Source: Dicaeum eximium
Lineage: Eukaryota > Chordata > Aves > Passeriformes > Dicaeidae
Direction of reading: 5' to 3'
NCBI GenBank assembly: GCA_013396995.1
Contig: VWZP01006030.1
Location: 681,860-745,859 of the forward strand
DNA: 64,000 nucleotides
Each line of letters opens with the position of its first letter. Positions within the stretch are counted from its first letter, which is position 1. A program made the translations under genes and the position numbers. Below are positions 1 through 12,613 of this stretch, one piece after another. Under the pieces are notes generated by a model, which worked only from the letters and a program-made list of their open reading frames with translations, ran no database searches and was not told where the DNA came from.

Positions 1-1868
1 AGGCTGTGCTGGAATTGTTGATTTGGGAGCCTGCAGCTGTTTATTTGAAGCTAAAATAGGCCCTGATACATTGATGTAGGAGGTGCTGAGCACTGCTGAG
101 CTCTGCACCTGTGTGCAGAGCATCTCACAGAAACTTCTGGGTTCAGGCTGAGCTCCTACCAGACTTCTCATCAGCCAGGTAAAAAACTGGTTTTGGATGT
201 GGACTGTCATTGCCCATGAGTTTAGTTCACAGGAGCAAAAATAAAAAAGACAACATGTCAGAAAGGAGCAGAAGTCGTGACAGCGAGCCGTGGCTCGCTG
301 GAAACTGGAAGGATTTTTTTCCTAATGGGGTGTGCATGTTTAAATATGCCACATTTTGTACCCCAGGGCAGGGTTTATTACCTAGCTTTGGTTTATTTGC
401 TGCTTGGCTCTGGGCAGCTGGATGTGCTGGGTACCCCCAGAGCTGTGGGAGGTTTTGGACACGCCTTTGTCACCTCCCGGGTGCTGCAGCTCTCTGTGGT
501 GGTGCCTTGGGCCTCCAGGTTTTGATGACAGGACTGCTTTCTGCCTATTTTCTTTAATAACTGTTGTTTGGGGTTGTTATCTTTGTGTTTTGAGCTCAGG
601 GATGATTGTTTTGAATGTCGCCAGCTTCTCTTGGTATTTGTTTTAGATTTCGAGAAAAAATGTAGCCAAAAGTCATTCTGAGTTAGAGCATCTTTATGGA
701 TAAAAATTGCAAAGGACAATTGTGTATAAGGCTGCAGATGGATTTGGGGCATAATTTCTTCATTAGAGACTCAAAATATAGGCATTAATGTTAAATTGTT
801 GCATTTATAATCCCTTAGAACTAGTGTTATATTTTGAAATTAAGTGGAATATAAGGAAGATATAAATAGCTGCCTCTAAATTCACTTTCTCTCCTCAAAG
901 CTATGTCACTTGAATCTCTGCCTGGCACTGTGTTTGAAAGACCATTAAAATCATCCACTTGATATGCTACTGAGAAAACCTTTTTAATTCTGAAAGGCTG
1001 TGTTAATGCAGAGACATGAGTTTAATATATAAAATGATTAAAACTCGTGAATTTGTGGAATCTTTGAATACAGCAGAATTTTGCCAGGAGTGACCATTGC
1101 ACCATGCTGCTATAAATTACTCAAGTGCCTAGGAAGATGTTTTCTCCACAGGGATTTACCACCCTCAGTTCATCCTGTAAAGTCATTGCTTCCTTCCCAT
1201 AGAATAATTTCAGTTCCAAAGATGACAATTTCTGGAAGTCCTCTCACCCACCCTCTGCCTGTACAAATTCACCAGTCTTAATATATATATATGTGTGGAT
1301 AACAAAAGTATTGTGCCAGTTTAAATATTATGGATAAGAAATCTCTCATTTTCTCACACCTACATTTTTTTCAATGCTAATCTTTCATGGAACTCAGTGA
1401 AATACTTTTCTACAAGTGGCTCTCTATCTTGTGTCTTTCTTCTGTGGTGTTTTTGTTGCCCATGTTTTAAAATAGTTTTGAATGTTGCATCTCTGTTCAT
1501 TTCATCTTAACCTGAAAGTCTGTGATGTTGCTGTTCAGTGTTCTTTTGTTTGGAAGTGGGCAATAGTTAGGATTTATTTGTGGATGGGAGGGAGTTAGGA
1601 GTTAGCCTGTGGTGGATTTATTTTGCCAGTTTGAATGCAGTGAAAATAATTCACTGAGGGATCGCTGAATGCTCAGGAGAAGATAAAAAATATAATTAAA
1701 CCCTTTGAATGTTTTCTCTCTTCTCACAGGGAAGCTGTCTTAGAGACAGAGATAAAATGACAGTTTTTAAAAGCATCCCACACCCAAACATGGCAGCGTG
1801 TAAGCTGCAAGTCAAGAGTGGAAATGTGTGTAGAGATCTGTATTGTCTCTCTAAATGCATCTGTACAC

Positions 1869-1884
1869 GTGTGTGTGTGTGTGT
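1869..1884. repeat. (GT)8 dinucleotide microsatellite
   Basis: Eight GT units in a row, preceded by ACAC. It is short and carries no other signal. Confidence 0.85.
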
Positions 1885-4010
1885 ATTTGAAGTTGTATAA
1901 CTCTCATGTCCAGTTCCCCGTTGGATTCTTGATGTCACACACCATTAGTTAAGTGCCAACATGCACAGCAAATTATACATGGTGAACTCTGGTGTGGTAA
2001 AGAATCAGTGAAGTAATCACATTTAACATCATTATTACCTTAGATTTAAAAAATCCAAGACTATTCCTGAGCAGTGTTGTCTGTGCTCTGTGTTTTCTTT
2101 TACTGTTGCCTTGGTAAAACACTGCAGCAAAAGGATGGTGAAGCTGCTTTTGGGGTGGAATTTAGGGTTAGGAAGACTTGTTCTGTGCTGCTTTCCATTT
2201 GAGGGGGGAAGAGAAGGTCCCAAGGCTGCAGGTCCTGCTTTCAGCCTGGGACATCTGACAAATGCCCAGAGTACCCAAAGAAATCAGCTGAGATGGCTTC
2301 TCAAGGAGAGGCTTTGTGTCCATGACGCTGCAAACTCAAATTATCAGACAAAATGCTTGACCAGTTGGCTTCATAGGCATCTCATAGCCAAATATTTGTA
2401 CAAAACCTGGTGGGGCAGTGTTCATTTTATTTTCCCTTCTGCCCAAACAAATGCACTAGTTTTGTATTGTTGCTAACAGGGCTCAAATCTGTTGCCCAAA
2501 ATTTCCCTGCTCTCTGTAGTGGTGGTAAGCAATTGAAATAGGGTTTCTTTTCACATCTCTCTTTTGCTTAAAGTAGACTGTTACAAACAGGAACTCTGGT
2601 AGCAATAGAGCCCATTTTTTGTTTTATTTCTGAATAATAATGAGAGTTGGACCTATTTGATGGTTCTTGGATGGGCATATTTTTCTTGAATTCTTGACCT
2701 GTGATTTCCACAGTGGCTGTTGGTGATAAAACAGCACCACCAAAAAAAATCCCAATGCAACAACTACAAACCTGACCCTATGTGAGCCATTTTGCTCACA
2801 AATGATGCAAAGGACATTTTGTGTCTCTCTGTGTGGATATGGGGAGAGAGCAGAATGAGGTGCCCTTTTTCATCTGAGTGTTTGAATGGATGTTACAGAC
2901 TGGGATGAGACTGAAAAGCATTTTCAAATGGGAGGGAAGAGCAACTTCCAAATCCTCTAAGCAAAGTTGGGGTTCCTTCTGAATTCCTGACAAACTATTA
3001 ATGGCCAGGTTTGGATGGCTCTGATAATTTTGTACATACCAGAGTTCAGAGTACATTTTCCAGTCCTTTTGGAGCAACTGTCTGGGTTTCTCTTCTTGCT
3101 TGAAATGCAAATGTTAAGATGTATTTGTTGCCAACTGACAGAAAGCAAGAAAAATTATTTTAGAAGAAAGAAATGAAGCGAGCAAGCATAGCCATTCATT
3201 ATTTAAATGACAGTGTTTCGTGGCAATTTTGTCTTGAAATAACCTTCTGGGTTTGCAAATTGTGCAGCACTATTTTTCAGTAGCCAAAACTCTTTGTCAC
3301 ACACTCAAAACCCCTTTGTGATACATGCATTGCTATCTCAGTAATGGAAAGGTAGGAGCAGATAATTGGCAAATAGTATTAACCATCACTGTGTGCCAGT
3401 GAGGGCAGCAAATCAGTATTTTGCTTTGGTAAATGCATCTTAGTGTCCAAGCAATTTGGCAAGCCTTTAGATTTGACTTGAGAAAATAAGTGGAAGAGGA
3501 TTTTTGTGTGCCTCCAAGAGCTGTCTTTCTCATCCTGCCCTTCCACCCAGAAATGTGGAATTGAGAGGTTTTTCCCCACCAGTGCAAAGTTTGCTTCTTG
3601 ACACTGGCTCCTTCATTAGGATGACTCTGTAAGATGGATATTCTCAGCGAGGCTCAGCCCCTGAGCTGGGTCATGGGATGAGCCAATTTTTGAGGCTGCC
3701 AAGGTGTTTCAGGAGATAAGTAAGAAATGACCAGGTTGTACGTTCAGTATTTTTTTCTCTTTGCCATCTGCCTGAAAGAAATATCTTTGAGGAGATTCAA
3801 ATCAGGGAATAAATTGCAATAATAGTTTCTAGATGCCTTATTCTGTGCAGAATTTAATCTGTGCATGGCTTTAAAGCCATGGTCTTTTGTAACTACTTTA
3901 TTAGAAATATTTGGCTTTTTCCCCCCCTTCTTTCTATTAACCCACCAATAATTCCTGGGTATCCTTAACACAAAAAGAGAAGATCCAAGTTAGGTCTAAT
4001 TTTCCATTAG

Positions 4011-4034
4011 GAGATGATCAAAGAGATGATCAAA
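4011..4034. repeat. 12-bp tandem duplication
   Basis: The unit GAGATGATCAAA occurs twice head to tail with no mismatch. It looks like a small local duplication without functional meaning. Confidence 0.85.
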
Positions 4035-4500
4035 GATAAATATAAAATCTGTTGGTTCTCTCTAAGCTACTTGTACTAGAAGAGAGCTAATATCTGAAAA
4101 TTGTTGTGACAAACCTCCATGCAGGCACCTAAATGCTGCTTTTGCTCAGGTCTTGGGGCAGGATGTCTGACTTTGAAAGCCACTTTTAGATAACAAAATA
4201 ATTGCCTTGGGACTCCGGTCACCTCCTGGTTGCAGAAGGATTTCTCCTGCTGTACCCAGAGGAAGCTGCAGTTTTGTTCCTCTCTCGGTGTTTTGGGATC
4301 TGGCTGATGTTTTGCTGTGGTGTTTGGGCTCCCAGGGAGGTGCCACATGTGTCATTAGAGCTCTCTCCCCAACAGAAATCGCTCTGTCTGCCCTGACAGG
4401 GATGAGCCCCTCAAAAGCTCTCATAAAAATCTCTCATAAACACTGGGAGAGAATAAAGGGCTGCCAGTGAGGGCTTGTTGAAAAGGTGTGTTNTTTTCAG

Positions 4501-7500
4501 ACTCTCAGTTCAGGAGTGGTTTACTGGAATTAATTTTATTTTATAGCTGACATTAAGGAAAAAAAATTGCCGCTGGTTATTATTTCTTTAAGTAGGGTTT
4601 TATTTTGATAATTGAAGTTTGGAGGGAAGGACAAAGCTGTGATACACCTGTGTAAGAGCCCTCAGTTATCTGTGATGACTGCAGTGATGGTGTGCATTGC
4701 CACAGGCCTTACTCATCCGTGTTCCCTATCAAATCAGCCTTGTTTTAATGGGTTATCATAGACATTTAGTAGAAGAACTTTCTGTTGAGGAGCAGGAATT
4801 GAAGCTGTTGCTCTCTTGTCCCTTCCTGGACTCTGGACGTGGGAGCTGCCCCTTGGTGTGCAGCTCTGGAGGAGCACTACAGTGTTTATCCATGGAAAAT
4901 GATAATATTTGGTGTTTGTACTGCACATTCATGGCTGGAGCACAGCAATGCTTTATACAGGATTGAGGAAGTATTATAATAACAAAATTTAGCTCCTGTT
5001 CTGTTTAGTGAGAGTGGTATTCAGAAGTACAAATAAAGAAGTGAGCACACAGAAGGAAGGGGCTGTCAGGCAGAGCCCACGCTGGCACAGTTTGTACCCA
5101 GCCCCTAAAATCATGGCTGTATCATTCCTGGGGCCTCTAGGTATGGTCATCATTCAAAAAATCAAATAATCTTCCTCGGTCACTATCTCTGTCTTATTAA
5201 ATCAGTGTTTCGTGACTCTACACAGCGAAAGTCTGTTGTTGTCTGCAGACAAGGGGCTGCGTTTTAGGCCTAAAAAGGGAAATTAAATTCATTAATTAGT
5301 GATGATATCCAATTTTATGTTGTCTTTTATTTTTTTGTCCTGATGCTGAGATTAGCATCTTACACAAATGCATCAGAAAACACCTGGTGTTGCAGATCAA
5401 CTAAGTGCATCCTTAATGTTCCACAACAACATGTTGTGTTGTGACTAAGGCAGGCAATGAAAAAAAAAATTAGTCTGTTATTGGCAAAGATTGTACAGAA
5501 AAAAAAATACATTTTCTTCATGCAGCGGGAAGGAGAAAACATGAGCAAGGACGATGAAGACTTTTTTAATAATATGTTGTTTTTAAATATTCCTTTTTAG
5601 ACCTCTTAATAAAATGAATGCACAGAGTTAAGATCACTGTTGAATGAGATTATGTTCTCATCTATTTAATAATGATGCAGTTGTAGTTTTTTCCTACCTT
5701 CTCTTTTAACTTCACATACTTAGTACTGGGAAAATTTTGCTTGGGTTTAAGTGGATTTATTATTTTTTTTAAAATAAACTTTCAATTTGTGTAATCTGAA
5801 TGGAGCTTCATCTCACTAAAGTCTAAACATCATTTTTTCTAGTCATCTTGTGACTTCAGTGTCTATGTACTGCAGAGGCCATGTGGACAGGAGCCTTTTT
5901 AGGACAGCATTTTGAAAATTGAATTTAAAGAGAGCATTTTGGTTTAATTTGTTGGGTCAGTTTGTTTAAAGGGGCAATAATCTTGTATTTTTCCTGGTAA
6001 GACCTTGGACAGAGAGTACACTTGGGCATAATTTCTGATGCTGCAGAATGTAGCACTTGTGCTAATAAATGCTGGTAAACTGATAGGTTTATGTATTTTT
6101 GCTCAGAATGACTGATTTTTGGCTTATGTATTATTTGTGATTGATTACAGGTTGCCTATTCATTTTCCTTCTGGCTGGGCTGCGGAAAGAGAAATTGCTC
6201 TTTCTCTTTCCTTCCTTACTCCCCTCTGTTCTGGGTCGCCTCCCCAAGAGATCAGCTCCAATCTCAGCACCGTGTGACAGTTAGCAGTTGTGACAGGCTG
6301 GTCTATTTTTGGAAATCTGTCCCCACTCTTTCCCTGCTGGAAAAGAAAAGCAAGTTATCTTTAAAATTTAATCCGTTTGGAAGAGGAGGAGAGAGCTTTG
6401 GGCGGCACTCGGCGCTCGGGCTGCGGTGCTGCCGCGGGTGTGCTCGGCTCTGTCACGGGAGCAGAGGTTTGCACTTGGCCTGGCACGGACCAGCTGCCCT
6501 CGAGTTCTGCACAAGCCCCTCTGCTCTGCAGGGAAGAGGCAGCAGGCTGGGGTACAGCATGGATGTTGTCCAGTCATGTCTTCTATTTCACACATTCCTG
6601 AGCTGCTTCTGCAAACCCAGAAATACTACTGCTTGTCTCCAAGGAACAGAAACAGAAGTTCAGAATCTGGCAGTTAGGCTGGAAAGACTTTTTTTTTTTC
6701 TTTTTAATGCTTTATTTTGACCCTCCTTTAGGCTTGCAGACTCTACAACTAGTAGAGTACATGTGTTAGGTTGTACTTGCAGTTGGAGAACATCCATAGC
6801 ACTGCTCCATGGGAAGAGTAACTGCTGAGTGCTCAGTGATTACACCTCTTAGTTTGATGTGGTCTCCTGATAATCAAGCTGCTGCATCTCAGTGCGTTGC
6901 AAACTCATCCCAAATCAGGCAGACAGTCCTGGAACTTCCTCAGGATTATCAATTAAAAAATATCAAGCAAATGTTTTCTGGTAGGGAAAGGTATGGCAGC
7001 AGAATTCATTGTCAATGAACGATTTATATTGTATCAAGAAAGCAAGAACTTAAAGTACATAAAACTATGACCAAAATAGCTTTTATATTCTCATTCTATG
7101 TTGTCTGTGTCTCTAAAGCTGAGTAGCACGCTGGGCAGCCGATGTTAGGGCTGATCTCCTAAAGCACTTTTACTTTGTTTTCTCATAGGTGGTTATTATT
7201 GGAACTTTAAAAATAGACTCTGCTGTCTGTCTGATCTATTCATTTAAACATGTTCTCGATGCTTCACTTTTTTTCCCTTGTATATGATGTGAACACCTCT
7301 GTGCCCACACTCGGCGCTCCTGTCATCGCTGTACAATATCAGAACACCTTTCCCTGGAAAGTCAGTGCTGAGTCATCTTCAGAAGGTGGTCCTGCTCCCC
7401 ACATCAGCTTGGGAGGCGAGGAATTAAGTATGCAAAATACTATTTATGTAGAGGCCACAAAAAGAGAGGAGAGCACTTGGCCCTTCAGGGCTGGTCCTGT

Positions 7501-7667
7501 ATTTTCAAGGTCTGTGGAAGTTGCGTTGTTCAAGGCTTCTGAACCACAAGGCACAGATTTAAAATGTTAGCGAGCTCATGAGGCAGAAGCCATAAAAATC
7601 TATAAAATAAAGTACCTCTGGAGGCAGGACTGTGATACCTAATGAGAGTGCTCTATTTACATGGATT
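4501..7667. other. Unique non-coding DNA with a small CpG-dense patch
   Basis: No gene or transposon is recognised. The stretch is AT-rich except for roughly 6390-6550. There, nine CpG dinucleotides fall within 6402-6459, unlike the CpG-poor surroundings. A MEF2/CArG-like A/T core (CTATTTTTGG) lies at 6303-6312, about 90 bp upstream. The overlapping open frames at 6274-6720 are by-products of the GC-rich composition. A small regulatory element or promoter is possible but not shown. Confidence 0.5.
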
Positions 7668-8175
7668 CCATCCAGCCCTGGGGCCCCCAAAATGCTGGTG
7701 CAGGCCCAGAGGAGGCTGCAAAGTTCACGAGAGGGTTGGAGCACCTCTGCTATGGAGACAGGCTGAGAGAGCTGGGTCTGTTCAGTGTGAAGAAGAGAAG
7801 GTCCAGGGAGACCTTGGAGCCCCCTTCCAGTCCCTAAAAGGGCTCCAAGAGAGCTGGAGAGGGACTTTGGACAAGGGCATGGGGGAATGGCTTTAACCTG
7901 AAAGAGAGTACTAATCAATATCCAAGATTCAGTCAAGAGATTATTGGATATTAGGAAGAAATTCTTTGCTGTGGGGGTAGTGAGGCACTAACACAAGTTT
8001 CCCAGGCAAGCTGTGGCTGTCCCAGGGAAGCTGTGAATCCCTGGAAGTGTTCAGGGCCAGGCTGGATGGGGCTTTGGGCAACCTGGTATAGTGGAAGGTG
8101 TCCCTGCCCAGGGCAGGGCTGGAATTCGATGATCTTGAAGGCCCCTTCCAACCCAAACCATTCTGTGTTTCTGTG
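7668..8175 (+). mobile_element. CR1 LINE fragment, 5'-truncated, + strand
   Basis: This is the 3' end of a chicken-repeat-1 (CR1) non-LTR retrotransposon. The order of recognisable blocks is CR1-like: GGACTTTGGACAAGGGCATG near 7861, a GATATTAGGAAGAAATTC block near 7946, the 'GGAAGTGTTCAGGGCCAGGCTGGATGGGG' region near 8042-8072, the GTGTCCCTGCCCAGGGCAGG block near 8099, and the terminal CCTTCCAACCCAAACCATTCTGTG. The first two thirds correspond to the C-terminal end of the ORF2 reverse-transcriptase protein, and the remainder is the short 3' UTR. Frameshifts and stops make it inert. An irregular stretch at about 7908-7945, between the GAGAGTAC and GGATATTAG blocks, does not fit the other CR1 copies here. 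Target duplications are not discernible, as is usual for CR1. Confidence 0.9.
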
Positions 8176-8360
8176 GTTTCCTGAATATGGCTTTCCCTTT
8201 GTCCCCTTAAAGGATCATGGTAACACTCTGTGGCTCCTTTTGTCCTCCACCCCAGCTGAAGCTCAAGAGGTACATCAGCTTGTCGGGGTGAAAGGGGTTA
8301 AACTGAAAGTGAGGCAGTGCATTAACTTACAGCCACAGCAAAGCACATATTGATTCCTCC

Positions 8361-8400
8361 TAAGGAAATATATCCGTATATTTCCTTATATATTTCCTTA
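8361..8400. repeat. Perfect 12-bp palindrome plus a tandem third copy
   Basis: TAAGGAAATATA (8361-8372) is followed by a 4-nt loop TCCG and then its exact reverse complement TATATTTCCTTA (8377-8388). That arm is immediately repeated at 8389-8400. A cruciform or hairpin could form. No element ends or function are apparent. Confidence 0.8.
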
Positions 8401-8754
8401 ATAGAAATATATTTTACACTTTTTAATCCTTCAGGTTTAGGAGTTTCCTGAGGAATATAGCTCATCTGATTATATTCTTACCAGAAAGCTTTTTTTATTA
8501 TTATTGTGTTAACCAAAAAATTCCTACTTCTGTCTCATCTCTGCCTTCATTGCCAGAAAGAGAAACCCCTGAGTGTGCATGTAGACACCCCACATTTACA
8601 CTGCTTCCTGTCAGCCAGGGGGATGCACGTGCACACTGCAGAAATTCAGACTGACACAAGCAGCAAAAAAAGCTCCACGTGTCTGTACAACCCTGGTGTG
8701 AACTACACACAGGTAATTCTGTGGATATTGGGGAAGTTTTATCATAACAGATGT

Positions 8755-8832
8755 TTCCATGCCCATGGCAGTAACCTTAGATCTAGCTGACCTTTAAGGT
8801 CCCTTCCAACCCAAACCTTTTGATGTTGTGTA
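8755..8832 (+). mobile_element. CR1 LINE 3' tip, + strand
   Basis: This short relic contains the GCCCATGGCAG block at 8761, then GATCTAGCTGACCTTTAAGG and CCCTTCCAACCCAAACC, which are the last 70 or so bases of CR1. The terminal octamers are degraded (TTTTGATGTTGTG). It lies about 580 bp beyond the larger CR1 fragment and represents a separate insertion or a displaced tail. Confidence 0.75.
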
Positions 8833-8903
8833 GAACAGAAAAGTTTCATTCTCGAAGACAAAGAAATGGGAGATGAGAAACAGTTTTCAGGATCATTTCT
8901 GGT

Positions 8904-8934
8904 ACATATATGTATGTTATACATATATGTATGT
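8904..8934. repeat. 14-bp direct repeat of ACATATATGTATGT
   Basis: Two identical 14-bp copies (8904-8917 and 8921-8934) are separated by TAT. The unit contains the palindrome ACATATATGT, so the tract is an AT/GT-type low-complexity patch able to form small hairpins. Confidence 0.75.
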
Positions 8935-10525
8935 ATTTATTACCTGTTGTTTGACAAGGTAGATCAGTTAGGGGCAGCTTTCTTTGGGTTTAAATTCCTT
9001 CTGCATGGTTTGGTGCGTGGAGGAAAAATGTTTCCTTAATTCTACCCCTCATGTCATTTCTCGAAGATTAAGCATATTTAGGCTGTAAATTGATGATCAC
9101 TTTATTGTATCCATCCACTGATAGGATGCAGCATTTTTAAATACTTATTTAAAGCACATGTGAACTCACAAAGTAATGAATGGGCTGTGCTTCTGGACTT
9201 TGTCTTTTCATATGCTAAATAGTAATAGTTAATCAGCATTGGTATGTGGTGCAACATCAGATCATCAGACCAAAAACATCCATCTGCCTCTCTTGAAGTG
9301 AATCATCATTGTAGCATCCTTGCTCAGTGTCTCCTGTAGAAGAAAAATGAAACAAGCATCTTTCAGCCTACAGAGTGTTTGCTTGCCTACTGTCAATGAA
9401 TATTTACGAGGAGGGGGAAAAGAAGAGAAGCAATACAGGTTTGGATTTGTATAAGGCTGGAGGATCTGTGACATTTTCTTTACATCCTTTCTATCAGTTA
9501 TTCAGAAACAGATGTGCTTCTCCACACATTGGCTTGCATGGACATGTGGGGAAATCCTCTTTTCCTAGAGCTCTTTACACTGCTCTGAATTTGTATCTCT
9601 AGTGAGAGACTCCAGTCATCTAATCTTTCTAGTTTTGTTGGTTGTTTGTTTGTGGGCCTTTTTTTTTTGTGGGGGTGTGGTTTTGTTTTTTTTTTTTTTT
9701 TTTTTAATATTAATTAATTTATTGTAATTGCATGTATTTCAGTTGATAACTTCATGACCATAGTGATCAGAAAATAATTTGTTCTTTTTGGGCTGTAACT
9801 GTAGATTTTATCTCTTTATCTGCCTTTCTCCAAATGTTCCCAGACAGTCTGGTCTGAATTTCCTAAATCAGTTGTGTGGCTATAAAGTATCATGATGAAT
9901 TTCAAGGCAGTCTATATTTGGACATATAGAGCAAGTCCTGGGAAGTTGCTCAGATCTATTTCCATGTTTAAACTATTGTCTTTGACTTAAAAAAATCATT
10001 CTTCCTGCAGGAGTTGAGGGCTTTTCCTTCACCACTTTAGTTGCTTTGAGAATGAGTGCTACTTGTAACCTTTTTTTTCTCTGTGATCAGAGTACCTTTT
10101 TAATTTTGTAAATAATTATTTAAGACAGATGATTAAAATAGTTTTGGCTCTGTATTAGACAATGCCTAATTAAACCTATCAGCTGCAAGAAGTTGCAACA
10201 ACTGTTGCATGTTGACTGTCTAAGAGCTGTAACAAAAATGTGACCAAATTTTGGCCTTTTTTTCCATTGGAGGATCATCCTGCTTTGTCTAATCTGATTT
10301 GATTGCCCAACAGCATTGATTGGCAGCCTGGACGGAGTTCCAAAGGCTGTCCTGGGTTGTTACTGCTGTAGAAGTGATCAAATTGTACATAAGACGTTTA
10401 TTAAAAGGCAATAGAAACTTACTTAAGAAACACTTAGATTAGAAACACTTAATGATTATGCGGGGCAGTATTTTGTCTGTTGTTAAGATGCTAAAAAGAT
10501 GTTTTGTATCTGTTGTATATCAATA
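8935..10525. other. Non-coding DNA with a G/T-rich homopolymer tract
   Basis: No gene or transposon is seen. At 9632-9705 the + strand is almost wholly G and T, with runs of T up to about 20 and a GTGGGGGTGTGG block. A reversed A-rich tail with loss of the parent element could explain it, but no element is attached. The remainder is unremarkable AT-rich DNA. Confidence 0.5.
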
Positions 10526-11023
10526 GACCCCACCTGGAGCACAGCATCCAGCTCGAGGGCCTCCGTCTTGAAAAGGACATTGAGCTGTTGTAGCAGGTCC
10601 AGAGGAGGCCACGAGGATGCTCAGAGGGCTGGAGCAGGACAGACTCAGAGAGTTGGGGCTCAGCCTGGAGGAGGCTCTGAGGACACCTTAGGACACCTTA
10701 GGAAACCTTCCAGTACCTACAGGAGCAACAAGAGAGCTGGAGAGGGACTTTGGACAAGGGCATGGAGTGATAGGACAAAGGGAATGGCTTCAAACTGACA
10801 GAGGGCCGGATATTGGGAAGAAATTCTTCTCTGTGAGGGTGGTGAGGCCCTGGCACAGGCTGCCCAGAGAAGCTGTGGCTGCCCCATCCCTGGAAGTGCT
10901 CATGGCCAGGTTGGACTGGGCTTGGAGCAACCTGGGATAGTGGAAGGTGTCCCTGCCCATGGCAGGGGCTGGAACTTGATCTTGAAGGTCCTTTCCAACT
11001 CAAACCATTTTATGACTTTGTGA
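10526..11023 (+). mobile_element. CR1 LINE fragment, 5'-truncated, + strand
   Basis: This starts at the GACCCCACCTGGAGCACAGC block near 10526, within the C-terminal part of CR1 ORF2, and runs through to the 3' tip (CCTTTCCAACTCAAACCATT, then TATGACTTTGTGA). In the + frame around 10720-10790, residues of the ORF2 C-terminus such as AGEGLWTRAWSDRTKG are visible. A direct repeat GGACACCTTA is duplicated at about 10681-10700. It is closely related to the copies at 7668 and 46509 and shares the CCCTGCCCATGGCAGGGG block, so it belongs to the same subfamily. It is inert because of truncation and frameshifts. Confidence 0.92.
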
Positions 11024-12556
11024 AATTATTCATACTCTGAGCTGGCCACAGAAGATCACGGTCAGCTTGATTAAACAACTGAGAAAAAGTCATTTGAGGA
11101 GTCTCCTGACCAGCTCACTCAACCTCCTAGGGGAAGTTTTGGAAATGTTGGAGAACAAGGAGGCAAAGCACTTATGCAAGGATGCAAGTTGGAGTTGATC
11201 ATTTTGAGCTCCATGGAAATAGATGTGTAATGTGCCTCTGCACTCAGCTGAGGATGTGTGACTGTCACTTGGAGCAAGCGAGAAAGTCTCCCTGAGGCAT
11301 CTGGCAGAAGTTGTCTGGTTCCTCCTCTCCCTCCCACCTCCCCTGGTCTCCAGCAGTGTCTCCTCTTGGAGTTCCTTCAGGGTATTTTGCCATAACAACT
11401 GCAGATCTGTCCTCTGTCATTTCCCCTACTTGGAGCCTGAACCAGGGAGTTCATGGTGCACTGAAATGCATTGAAAATGCAGAGGAAATCTCGGTTTTGC
11501 CAGCCTGAGGTTATTTCTCCCTTTGGCCAAAACTTGTTCTTTCTGTCCCCATCCATGTTCATCTGGATTTACTGTTAAATACCACTCTTGTTCTCTTTTC
11601 ATTTACTGTAATGTCATTTAGATATAAGGCATTGCCTGTGGTTTTTTCTTCCCTAATTCTACTGTTTCAGTCTCTTTCTAAGGGCTATTTATGCATATTA
11701 TTGTGGTTCTGCAAGTTATGGGTGTCACTGAAATTTCAAATCATTCCAAGTGCATCCATGTGGCTACCTTGGTTTTAGCACTTAGTTAATCAGGAGAGGA
11801 AGGGGTTTAGATGGATTTTATTTTTCCATATGAACATCCATGATTGTCCTTATCTCTATAACTTTAGCATCATCATACTTTGCTCTGGCAATTATCTGAT
11901 TGCAAAAAAAATGTTTCTCTTTATAGATTTGGTCATTATACTTCTTTCTCTTTGATTACCAATATGTAAAGCAGATCAGTGTGAAGCAGCTTCCATAATA
12001 TTTGTAATAATACTGAGTAAATAAATATTTGGTGTAATGGAACAAGAATATATCCATTAAGATTGTGAATTATAGTAATGTCTCTGATGGTGTTCAGTGT
12101 TTCTGTATTCCAGCCCTTCAGAAGGCTGGATGATGTTGACTGACAAAAATTTTATGGAAGAGATGTTTCATGTGATGTTTTCTTCCCTGGAAGTTCAGGT
12201 AAAGAGTCCTGTTTGTTGTTTGTGTTAAATTTTAACAGAGTAAACCAGGGTGCTTTAGGCTACAATCTAAAGCCCACTGTGAAGGCAGTTAGTTTTTTTT
12301 TTATCTTTTACCTACAGGGAATATTCCATATCATCCCCCCTCCTTGATTAAAACACTTCCATATTTACATTTCCACCAAACACATCAAAACAGGAGTGAA
12401 AGCACTGATTTCTATTAGCCAAATATCTCAATGCTAATGTGCTTTGCTCTCCTGCCCTACAAACTAATAGAAATGAAAACTGAAATGACATTGTCACACT
12501 TGCATATTAATGTGCAGAGAGCTGACTGTGTTTATGTCAGCTGGAGTTATCAGATG

Positions 12557-12611
<55 letters not shown>
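12557..12611. repeat. (ATA)n trinucleotide microsatellite
   Basis: About 18 uninterrupted ATA/AAT units. In one frame this reads as polyisoleucine, which is an artefact of the repeat and not a protein. Confidence 0.95.

Positions 12612-12613
<2 letters not shown>

Larger units (their letters stand above)
1..4500. other. Unique non-coding DNA, no gene seen
   Basis: AT-rich DNA with stop codons scattered through all six frames. The longest open frame (2090-2476, + strand, 128 codons) has no recognisable domain and no flanking splice signals that would make it a convincing exon. Apart from a short GT run and a 12-bp tandem duplication listed separately, I see no transposon. One undetermined base (n) lies at 4493. 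Intergenic or intronic sequence is the simplest reading. Confidence 0.6.
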
